Of a stretch of 16,904 nt of DNA, positions 7,154 through 15,729 are shown in pieces. Both the position numbers and the translations under genes were made by a program. The notes beneath the pieces were generated by a model. That model was not told the DNA's origin. It saw only the letters and a list, made by a program, of their open reading frames with translations, and did no database searches. Position 1 is the first letter of the stretch; every line of letters begins with the position of its first letter. The DNA is from Chrysochromulina tobinii (taxonomy: Eukaryota; Haptophyta; Prymnesiales; Chrysochromulinaceae), in NCBI GenBank assembly GCA_001275005.1, contig JWZX01000284.1:1-16904 (forward strand). The letters are read 5' to 3'.

Positions 7154-8170
7154 CTAGTTCTGCTTGATGAGATTGAGCGACAGAATGCCGCCAAGGGCTA
7201 CGATCAATGGGAAGAGAAACGGCTGCGACACCACATTCATGATTTTCTCCTTGATGCTTGTCTCCTGACTCGCACTCTTCGTGTTCTTGGAGCCGATCTT
7301 TGAAAAGACGGTCGTATACTGGTTGCTGTCATCGGCCTCCGCCAGCCTGGCCGCATCAGCCTCCTCGGCGGAGACGGTCTTGTAGTCGCTTGTGGCGGCG
7401 GCCACACCGGCCTGGTTGCGCACGCCGACCACGGCCGCGACCACAGCGCCCGCCGCCAGCAGCTGATCAACGTAAGGCCCTAACGCACCCAGCTCATCTT
7501 TCAGATCAGCTACGTCGATGATCAGCTTGAGGCCGACCGCGAAGCTGAGGATACGCCCCTTGCCAAAGAAGAGCCAGCTGAAGAGCACGACTATGCGGCT
7601 CCTGTACAGACCGGCGCGAATCGCGCCCTCGTCCAGCCCTCCCTCTGGTGTCATCCAGCGAGCGCGCCGTTCGTCACAAAGCTCGGGCTTGATCAAGCCC
7701 GACTTGCTCTCGACCAGCGCATCAAAGACGACATCGAGTGCCACCTTGGTCACTGGCATGGTCTCAAAATCAGCGACTGACCGGCCGAAGGCGGCAGCAA
7801 GCTTGGCATTGCGAAAGGGCATCTTCGGCACGTTTTGCAAGAGTGCCACCCGCTCGACGACACCGATGCGCTGCGCCATCTCAAAGCGTTTCTTGGTGGC
7901 GCCTTGCGCCATATCCTCCTTGCGCTTCGCCTTCACGAGGGCGAATTCGGAGCGCGTTCCCCACTCGCTCGCGGAATCCCAGCGGCCAAGCACGTTGGCC
8001 AGATCAAGCAGGGTGCACGTGTCTGGCACCCAAAACTCTGCGCGCCGGAATACATTGCCCTCGCCGGCAATGGACATCGTGCTCACAGAGCGAGGCTGCG
8101 TGACTCTGTGGGCGTATAGTGGAGAAATAAAAGCCGTCGCTGCGACCCAGCACACAACGAAGCACGCCAT
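7154..8170 (-). CDS. Predicted plastid membrane protein of unknown function
   Basis: This encodes 338 residues. The start MACFVVCWVAATAFISPLYA looks like a signal peptide ending at ATA|F, matching the ASAFAP-type cleavage site with phenylalanine at +1 seen in bipartite plastid leaders of algae with red-lineage complex plastids. A Ser/Arg-containing transit-like stretch follows (about 21-45). The mature part has a mainly soluble region to about 190, then hydrophobic segments at about 192-220, 233-250 and 315-333, and an acidic/Ala-rich linker at about 260-305. The tail ends in LSLNLIKQN. I do not recognise the family. It is divergent from the DVR gene with 264 bp between the starts, which fits a shared plastid-related promoter. 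Plastid location is an inference from the leader. Confidence 0.7.
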   Translation of the reverse strand: MACFVVCWVAATAFISPLYAHRVTQPRSVSTMSIAGEGNVFRRAEFWVPDTCTLLDLANVLGRWDSASEWGTRSEFALVKAKRKEDMAQGATKKRFEMAQRIGVVERVALLQNVPKMPFRNAKLAAAFGRSVADFETMPVTKVALDVVFDALVESKSGLIKPELCDERRARWMTPEGGLDEGAIRAGLYRSRIVVLFSWLFFGKGRILSFAVGLKLIIDVADLKDELGALGPYVDQLLAAGAVVAAVVGVRNQAGVAAATSDYKTVSAEEADAARLAEADDSNQYTTVFSKIGSKNTKSASQETSIKEKIMNVVSQPFLFPLIVALGGILSLNLIKQN

Positions 8171-8434
8171 TGATGAAGCTCACATTAATTAAGACGAGGT
8201 TCACAAGGATATAACATCTCAGAATTAGTTCGAAAAATATGCAAAGGTTTGATTTCGCTCAAAGGCCGAGGCGCGCAATCTCGTCCGGCACCGCATCTTG
8301 ACTTTTCCATATTTCCTCAGGATGGAGATTTTCCTGAGCTCGAAACTTAATTTGTCTGCCAATCAATCGCTCCCCAGCGCGGGGAACCTCTCTCACTAGT
8401 CCGCTTGCTGCCGCAATTCTTTGAGCCGTCGTCA
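8171..8434. promoter_or_regulatory. Bidirectional promoter region of the plastid gene pair
   Basis: The 264 bp between two divergent ATGs (8170 minus, 8435 plus) must hold both promoters. It is more AT-rich than its flanks, especially at 8180-8260 (for example TTAATTAAG and GAAAAATATGC). No canonical TATA box placed correctly for either gene is certain. Confidence 0.5.
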
Positions 8435-9900
8435 ATGTTCCAGCTTTGGGTGATGATCCCGCTGCTGTTTTACGTTCAGCATACCATGTGCGGGGTGCTA
8501 TCAAAACCGCTGCAGGCATCGATCCTTTTTCCACGCGTGGGAATGCATGGTGTCAAAATGTCTGAGGCCGTCGCAGAGGGACCCGTAGTGGTGCTGGGCG
8601 CCACGGGATACATCGGCAAAGCCGTTGTGAGAGAATTGGTTCAGCGCGGTCGACCGACCATCGCGTTCATCCGATCAAGTGATAGAGCCTCATTTCCCCC
8701 CGAACTCGAAGGCGCCAACGTGGTGGAGGGTGATCCACAAATGGATGCAGATGGTAGTCTGAAGCGTGCACTCACCGGGGCCAGCGGAGTCATCTCCTGC
8801 ATCTCAAGTAGGACGGGATCACCTCGTGAAGTAGAGCAGATCGACTATGGCGCTTCACGGCTTGCGATGGATCTGCTGATCGAGCATGGCCATCCTCGAG
8901 CCTCGTATGTGCTGCTATCTGCAGTATGCGTCAAGACGCCCGTGCTCCGCTTGCATCAGGCCAAGCTGCGGATCGAACGTGAGCTGGCCGCATCTGGCCT
9001 TCCACACGCGATCGTGCGCCCTACGGCCTACTTCAAGAGCATTTCCGCGCAGGTTGCGAACGTCGTTGCGGGCCAGCCGTACGTACTTTTTGGAGAGGGC
9101 ACGCACACCAAGTGCAATGCCATCGGTCAGAGGTGGGCCTCCCGTGATCACATCTTTCTCCCCACGGCCATGTCCCTATCCCGTATCCATATCCATGCGA
9201 GACTATTTACGTAGCCAGTTCTGACGATCACCTTCGCCGCTGTGTGCGCAGCGACCTGGCCTGCCTAATGGTCGACCAGCTGGAACGCGCTGTGCAGGGT
9301 GAAAACAAGGGTATGGGCGCAGGCAACATCATCGAGATAGGCGGGGCGAAGACTGTCACTCCTTTTGAGCAGTCACAGATGATTTTTGCAGCAGCAGGCG
9401 TGGAGCCGAGATACGTGAGGGTGCCTCTTGCGCTGCTCGACTTAGTTGAAGGTGCAGTTTGCTCCGTGGAGGCCGCGCTTCTCGCTCTTCGCGAAGCGCT
9501 TGGCACGAAAACGTTCGATCGCGCCCTAGAGGCGGTAGCAAACGCGGCGGAGTCTACGCGCATCGCCAAATTCTACGCAACGGCGGATATGCTTGGCCCA
9601 TCAGACCTCATGTACAGCTCTGAAGCGCTCAAAGACTTCTACGCCGGTGCAGTCAAAAGTGCCAAGGAGGTCAGTGACGAAGACCTTGGACTCCCTGCCA
9701 GTAGCTTGCTGGCCTCACGGATTTTGAGAGGAGGGCTCCCTCTACTTGCTACCACCATAGGCTCTGCCGCTTTTCTGTCCAAGCTGGTAACTTCGACCAC
9801 GGCAGAAATATCGAACGGCCCGCTCTCCGCGGTAACCGTGCTGTCTGCAAACTTCCCGGAGGTAAGTGCCGAAGTCGTACATCACACTAACTGGATGTAG
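8435..9900 (+). CDS. DVR: Divinyl chlorophyllide a 8-vinyl-reductase
   Basis: This enzyme reduces the C8 vinyl group in chlorophyll biosynthesis in the plastid. It is spliced: exon 1 is 8435-9132 and exon 2 runs from 9252. The joined protein has GATGYIG (55-61), the NAD(P)-binding glycine motif of the extended SDR fold, then IDYGASRLAMD, YVLLSAVCVKTP, AKLRIERELAASGLPHAIVR, PTAYFKSISAQV and PYVLFGEG. The junction reads CNAIGQ-S-DLACLMVD, as expected for the plant/BciA-type DVR. The first ATG gives a hydrophobic leader (MFQLWVMIPLLFYVQ) followed by a transit-like stretch. After the usual family end (LKDFYAGAVKSAKE, near 370-385) there is an extra tail of some 60 residues with a hydrophobic segment. 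Read through to 9900, it has 448 residues. If the 39-nt candidate intron at 9862-9900 is removed, it ends at 9987 with 464. Confidence 0.9.
9133..9251 (+). other. Spliceosomal intron in DVR
   Basis: This 119-nt, phase 2 intron begins GTGGGC after AG and ends GTGCGCAG. A branch-like CTGAC lies about 30 nt before the 3' end. Removing it restores the conserved run AIGQSDLAC across the junction, while reading through reaches a stop at 9212-9214. An alternative donor at 9127 would shift the frame and is rejected. Confidence 0.88.
9862..9900 (+). other. Candidate 39-nt mini-intron at the DVR 3' end
   Basis: The sequence GAG|GTAAGT is a near-perfect donor, CACTAAC at 9885-9891 a near-perfect branch site and TAG at 9898-9900 an acceptor. 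The intron would be phase 0. Because its last codon is TAG, the unspliced transcript stops exactly at the intron end. Splicing would add 28 residues (NLNDCMARRVRLG onward) with a stop at 9985-9987. Confidence 0.55.
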
Positions 9901-9987
9901 AACCTGAACGATTGCATGGCGCGGAGAGTGCGCCTTGGTCGCGCCCGTTCGGTGAATGAACGCGACGCCACCCTGCAATTCTGCTAA

Positions 9988-10619
9988 TGCACATGCACCG
10001 AGGCCTATGCACCCGCGCTGTTCCGTGCTGTTGGGCCCTCACACACGTGCACCTAGGCGCGCTGCCACGTGAGGGGCGGGGCCGGGCAGGCGGCAGGGTG
10101 GCGTGGAGTCGAGTGGAGTCGATGTCGAGAGTCGACGCGACAGTCGTATGTGTAGCGCCCACGGTCCACACGGCACTGTTGTCGTATACCCTACCATCAT
10201 GTTTTTAAACGCACCCCGCGCCCGCCCGCCGAGTCCCGAGACGCGAGAGCGGAGACGGCGCGATTCATAACCGCGGACAGCACTGGCGCCACTGCGATTC
10301 CGGTTGCCGCGCGCGGTGTGTCGACTCCGCCGGCCACCGGGCCACGACCGGGGACCTCCGCCGCGGCGCGGCGCGGCGCCGGTGGCCCCGGACGGCACGG
10401 CAGACAGCACCGGGGCCGGGCCACCCAGACCGGACCCACACAGCGGTGTACATACCCCTGGTATTAGAACGCACAGACTCGACAGGTCTGAGTCCTACAC
10501 GATCTGAACACTGATCACTGAGAAAAAAGAATCTCGGCGCATCCACCTCTCCGCGGTCTCTCCGGCGCCTTGGCCTCTCGAGCCTCTCCTCTTCCGCGCC
10601 TTCCCGAGCCGCGCTCCCT
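9988..10619. other. GC-rich intergenic region between convergent genes
   Basis: This 632-nt gap separates the 3' ends of DVR and the EF-hand/LRR gene. About 10100-10140 carries several GAGTCGA repeats, and about 10210-10440 is extremely GC-rich with CCGGG and CGCCGG motifs. No gene, tRNA or other RNA was recognised, and frames here look like shadows of high GC content. Confidence 0.4.
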
Positions 10620-13313
10620 TCAGTGCTGTACGATCTTTGTGGTCACGGGCAGGCCCTTGAGCTTCTCGGGACCGAGCATGTGGCAGTACTTGCACCTGAA
10701 CTCCTTGAGGCCGCTCAGCTTGAAGATATTCTTGGGCAGCGTGCTCATGCCGACGCATCCGTCGATAATGAGCACCTCGAGCTCCGAGAGCTCGCAGATG
10801 CCCTCGGGCAGGTAGCGGAGCGCACAGCAGTTGCTCAGGTTGAGCACCTTGAGCGACGAGAGCGCGCCCATCTCGATCGCGCGGCTGAGTGCCTCCAGGC
10901 CCTTGCTTGCGGTGAAGTCATTGTACGAGAGGTCAAGCTCATGCACATGTGCGCAGCTCACTTCCTCGAGGGTGGCACCGAGATCGCACAATTCTGCGTC
11001 GTGCCAGTCGAGGTGCGCATAGTGCAGCTTCGTGAGCCCATTGAATCCATCCTCGATCACCTTGCGGTAGAGGCGAGCCACGAAGCCCGGGTCCGCATCT
11101 GGCTCCTTGCGGAAGGTCTTCTCCTCCATGAGCAGCAGGAAGCGCGGCGCCGAGAGTGGCGGCAACTGCTTCTTGTCGTCGACGCGGTCCTCGACCTTGA
11201 CGCCCGTGTTGATGATCTTCTGCCAAGCGGTCGCGAAGGTGCCGTTGGGCAACTTGTACGGCTTGTTGCGCGGAACGTCCTTGAAGAGCCGGCACACCAT
11301 CTCCTCAAAAAAGGGCCAGCCGCGCTCAACCCGCAAAAGCCCCTCGTCGGCGGGCGTGCCTTCCTCGTCGGGGACAATGTACACCGTCGTGTGTTTGTGC
11401 GCGAACCACACGCCCATTTGGTTCTTGGCGCGCAGAAAGCGTTCCAACTCCTCATCCGTGCGCGTGTGCTGCCGAGTCTCCTGGTAGAGAGAGCACCAAT
11501 CGATGAAGACGCCCACATCACGCATCCCAAACGCCTGGTAGGTCGGCATCTCCTGCGCGAGCGCCGCGGCAATCTGGCGCAGAGCGCGGCCGTTGGGGTC
11601 GGGTGCGTCGTCGGTGGCCCAGCAGTAGGACGCCAGCACCACCGGCACCGCTTGAAACGTGCCGGCACCACGACCAATTGTACCGGTCGCGCCGTCGGAG
11701 CTCGCAACCATCTCGAGGAAGGCGGCGTGGATCTCCTCGAGCTCATCAACGGGCAGGATCGCCGCCGTGTGCTCGGCCTCAATCTCCTGCCGGCAGGGCA
11801 GCGGCGCGGCCGGCGCGGCGTTGTCGGGTAAGTGCCACGTGGTCACTGTCACTCCACGCCGCTCCCTCGTCTTACTCACGTAGCCCGCGCGCTCGAGGAT
11901 CCACAGGCCACGCACCAGGATCACATCGCCCACACGTGCCGCCCCAAAGACCGCCCACGGCTCCACGTACGCCGCCTGCCGCTTGATGCGCTCCTTGGCC
12001 GCCTCGGCAGCCCGTGCACGCCGCCGATGGATCCCCGTGCTGCTCAGAGAGGCGCGCCGCGCGGCAACGTAGAAGGCGACGAACTCGCCAAAGTCGACGA
12101 TGCCGTCGCCGTTCGTGTCGGCCGCCGCGAACTGCTCCTCGAGATACTCGCGCTTCTCGCCGAGCGCCATACCAGGCAAGAGGTCGAGGTCAAGCAGGGC
12201 ATGGAAGAGCTCGTGCTTCTCGAGGCTGTTGGAGCCGTCGACGTCGTACTTTTGGAAGGCATCGCGTGCCACCTGCTCCTGCTCGATCGCGTCCATCGTG
12301 AGCGCGTAGAACTCGGCGAACTCGTCAAAGTCCACCACGCCGTCGCCGTTTGTGTCGGCCAGCGCAAAGTTCTTCTCCAAAAAGTCCTCCTTCTCCTTGG
12401 GATTCCCTCCCGATGGTACCTGTCCAAGCTCCCTGAGGACATTGAAGAGCTCCAACTTGTCGATGGTGCCGCTGCCGTCCTTGTCGTACGCTTCGAACGC
12501 CGCCGTGGCTACCGCCTTGATGTGCTCCGTCTTATCCCCGCCCGCCTTGGCCTCCGCCAAGAACGCATCGAATTTGTCTTTGCCCATGGAGTCGGAGAAA
12601 GACATCTTGAGCGGATCTTTCTGGCTCACTTTGGCGTCCGGAGAGCTCGAGGAACCAATGGACATGCGCAACGTCGCCCGCCTCTTGAGCGTGAAACGCT
12701 CCCCTGGCGTTGACACGCCCGAGTACGACGAGTCCTTCTCACCGTCGCGCGAGCGGGCGTCCAGGAACGAGAGACCCCTCTTGAAGAATGACTCGCCAGG
12801 CCGGTGCATAGAGTACTTGAGCGGGTCCGCGCCTTCCTCCTTGAACGTCACGGACATTGTGGAGGACAGCCTGCGCGGCATGGGCGGCGGCCTTGATGCA
12901 TCTTCGGGCGGCTCCGGCGCATCCTCGGGGGCCTCAGGCGCATCCTCGGGGGCCTCAGGCGCATCCTCGGGGGCCTCAGGCGCATCCTCGGGGGCCTCAG
13001 TGGTCAAAAGCACCTCAGCAACCTCTGGCGGGATCTGCATCAGCATGTCGGACACGGCCTGGATCGGCCAACCGGGCATCCCACGGGTCGAGTTGACCAC
13101 TTGCGTCAGCAGACGTGATAGCGCCGCCAGATCCTCTCTCGTGGCCTTGATGTCCGATGACTCTGGCACTGGCGGCTCGCTGCCCTCAAGCTGGGAGAGG
13201 AGGTAGGCTCCGATGAAGCATGGTCGCTCGAAGGGCAAAAGCGGCAACGAGGCGCGCACTGCGTCTGTAAGCGCTGCCTCCAGCACCGCCACGGTGGCCT
13301 TGTCGAGGCCCAT
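10620..13313 (-). CDS. Four-EF-hand, TIR-like, leucine-rich-repeat protein
   Basis: This encodes 897 residues from the ATG at 13313 (Kozak-like, G at -3 and +4). The frame stays open upstream, with another ATG at 13397 in a poor context. The N-terminus is followed by an EAPEDAP repeat at about 106-139 and a Ser-rich basic stretch. Four EF-hand loops follow: DKDGSGTIDKLE (277-288), DTNGDGVVDFDE (320-331), DVDGSNSLEKHE (357-368) and DTNGDGIVDFGE (399-410); all begin with Asp and end with Glu, so Ca2+ binding is likely. After a possible winged-helix-like linker (451-496), about 555-673 have a TIR/SEFIR-like pattern: VVLASYCW, GVFIDWCSLYQ (602-611), a helix, TVYIVPD and RGWPFFE (664-670). Leucine-rich repeats fill about 783-888 (LPEGICELSELEVLIIDGC). 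No nucleotide-binding domain is seen. A signalling or sensor role is inferred; TIR assignment is tentative. Confidence 0.8.
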   Translation of the reverse strand: MGLDKATVAVLEAALTDAVRASLPLLPFERPCFIGAYLLSQLEGSEPPVPESSDIKATREDLAALSRLLTQVVNSTRGMPGWPIQAVSDMLMQIPPEVAEVLLTTEAPEDAPEAPEDAPEAPEDAPEAPEDAPEPPEDASRPPPMPRRLSSTMSVTFKEEGADPLKYSMHRPGESFFKRGLSFLDARSRDGEKDSSYSGVSTPGERFTLKRRATLRMSIGSSSSPDAKVSQKDPLKMSFSDSMGKDKFDAFLAEAKAGGDKTEHIKAVATAAFEAYDKDGSGTIDKLELFNVLRELGQVPSGGNPKEKEDFLEKNFALADTNGDGVVDFDEFAEFYALTMDAIEQEQVARDAFQKYDVDGSNSLEKHELFHALLDLDLLPGMALGEKREYLEEQFAAADTNGDGIVDFGEFVAFYVAARRASLSSTGIHRRRARAAEAAKERIKRQAAYVEPWAVFGAARVGDVILVRGLWILERAGYVSKTRERRGVTVTTWHLPDNAAPAAPLPCRQEIEAEHTAAILPVDELEEIHAAFLEMVASSDGATGTIGRGAGTFQAVPVVLASYCWATDDAPDPNGRALRQIAAALAQEMPTYQAFGMRDVGVFIDWCSLYQETRQHTRTDEELERFLRAKNQMGVWFAHKHTTVYIVPDEEGTPADEGLLRVERGWPFFEEMVCRLFKDVPRNKPYKLPNGTFATAWQKIINTGVKVEDRVDDKKQLPPLSAPRFLLLMEEKTFRKEPDADPGFVARLYRKVIEDGFNGLTKLHYAHLDWHDAELCDLGATLEEVSCAHVHELDLSYNDFTASKGLEALSRAIEMGALSSLKVLNLSNCCALRYLPEGICELSELEVLIIDGCVGMSTLPKNIFKLSGLKEFRCKYCHMLGPEKLKGLPVTTKIVQH
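12916..12999. repeat. 21-bp coding minisatellite, four exact units
   Basis: Four identical 21-bp units lie head to tail inside the EF-hand/LRR gene; a related, diverged unit lies next to them. On the minus strand each unit encodes the heptad EAPEDAP. Because the unit is a multiple of three, changes in unit number would keep the frame. Confidence 0.9.
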
Positions 13314-13659
13314 AGCTCCCACCTGTTCGCTGATGTTTGGGAACGCGCGTCCAATTGATGGGTGTGTTTCGGCAAGTTTGAGCCAGTGACAAATCATGCA
13401 AAATGGCAAGATAGATCGTTGTCGTTGACGTTGTGAAGTTGTGCACGCCCGCGTCGAGCTGCTTCTCGCGAACGTGTGGGTTAACGAAAACAGGACCACA
13501 CAGTACAGCGGCGCTCATGCAAGCGTGTCACCGGGGGGGCGCTGACTACTACGCAGAACTGAGAAAATTCAACACGTGTGAAGACACGTGTAACCCGCCG
13601 TCCCGCACGCCGCTCACGAGCGTGACGCGGCGGCGCGACCCCGCGCCCGGACCCAGGCC
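13314..13659. promoter_or_regulatory. Divergent promoter region
   Basis: The region between the EF-hand/LRR gene (minus) and the polyglutamine gene (plus) must carry both promoters. It holds family A repeat copy 2 at 13490-13542. It also has ACACGTGT-type sequences near 13573-13590 (CACGTG-like bZIP/bHLH cores). No TATA box is clear. Confidence 0.45.
13490..13542 (-). repeat. Dispersed repeat family A, copy 2
   Basis: Read on the minus strand this matches 3341-3395, with the 31-nt end block nearly identical (one mismatch) and the C-run block shorter. It lies about 180 bp upstream of the ATG of the EF-hand/LRR gene. Copy 1 lies 370 bp upstream of another minus-strand gene, but in the opposite orientation. 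Confidence 0.75.
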
Positions 13660-14931
<1,272 letters not shown>

Positions 14932-15729
14932 CGGTGGCCGCTGGGGCTGCTGCGCCTGGGGACAGTGGTCAGCGCGAGAGTCAACACTGGCCACTGTGGC
15001 GCGTGACGGGTGACTCTCAGGGCGACCATCGCGGTGGCGCGACGAGCATTATACCGAGTCGCCACGCGTGTCAACGCGCGTCGTTAGAGACTGTCTAGGA
15101 GTCGAGTGGTCAGAACTATTCGTTCATGTAATTATTATACGAATTACGTTTTACGATAAGGCCCACTACATCGAATCCCGACTAGCGGAAGCACATCATG
15201 TATCGTATCATGTTTGGGAATTGAATGCTGGTTGACCCAATATTAGTTATTTACTGTGTCGATATAGGCTACTATGGACTTAGTGAATAGTGTGTGAATC
15301 CCATGATGGGCATCGGATGGTGAATCCAGAAGGAATAATTCAATCTGGAATAGCGAATACCTCCCCTAAACCCCTTTGGGTCAAAGGACTCCTGTACATA
15401 CCTGTTATTGGGAATTGAATGGTTGGGAACATGGTCGAGGAGCGAGTAAATTGCAATAAATTGCTACATGTTACCGTTGACCGATGCTTGAAGCTTGATC
15501 TCGGCAAGATCTCGGCTCCTTGGGGCGTTTTCGACGTTGGTTGGGATGAGGTCCGAAGATGAAGGCTCCGCGAGCGCGACGATCGGTTCGCGCTTGGCCA
15601 TGCATGCATTTTCTTTCGTTCCTACGAATGACCACTCTGATGAAATCTTGGAAAACGAGGTTCGTCGAGAAGATCGCCATCAACCCGTCATTAGGAATCC
15701 ATCATTGGTTTTCTGAATTTTGTGAAGGA
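14932..15729. other. AT-rich intergenic region with a repeat element
   Basis: Composition drops to markedly AT-rich from about 15105 to 15480, unlike the rest of the window. This part contains the MITE-like element at 15232-15384 flanked by a 14-nt direct repeat. From 15550 a frame stays open into the lectin/HRGP-like gene, so the part up to 15729 may be 5' coding sequence or an intron. No other gene is supported. Confidence 0.5.
15232..15384 (+). mobile_element. MITE-like element, repeat family B long copy
   Basis: The 153-nt segment begins TTGACCCAA (15232-15240) and ends TTGGGTCAA (15376-15384), a perfect 9-bp inverted pair. Its right 100 nt (15285-15384) match the dispersed copy at 3421-3478. 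A 14-nt direct repeat, TTGGGAATTGAATG, lies at 15214-15227 and 15408-15421, on either side of the element. There is no coding capacity. It resembles a short non-autonomous DNA element, but the direct repeat is a few to some twenty bases from the inverted ends, so the boundaries are uncertain. Confidence 0.4.

Noticed and set aside
10623-11831. 402-codon plus-strand frame
   Set aside because: It is the antisense shadow of the EF-hand/LRR gene, produced by high GC content; no domain is visible.
12352-13206. 284-codon plus-strand frame rich in SSGASGA
   Set aside because: Antisense translation of the EAPEDAP repeat and EF-hand region, where the minus strand has clear domains.
13314-13499. Upstream extension of the EF-hand/LRR frame
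   Set aside because: The frame stays open, but its first ATG (13397) has a poor context and the extension overlaps a dispersed repeat; the start at 13313 has a better context. The 13397 start is not excluded.
15559-15729. Upstream in-frame extension of the lectin/HRGP-like gene
   Set aside because: It has no secretory leader and a lower GC content than the gene, so it may be intron or leader. It was left out of the called CDS but not ruled out.
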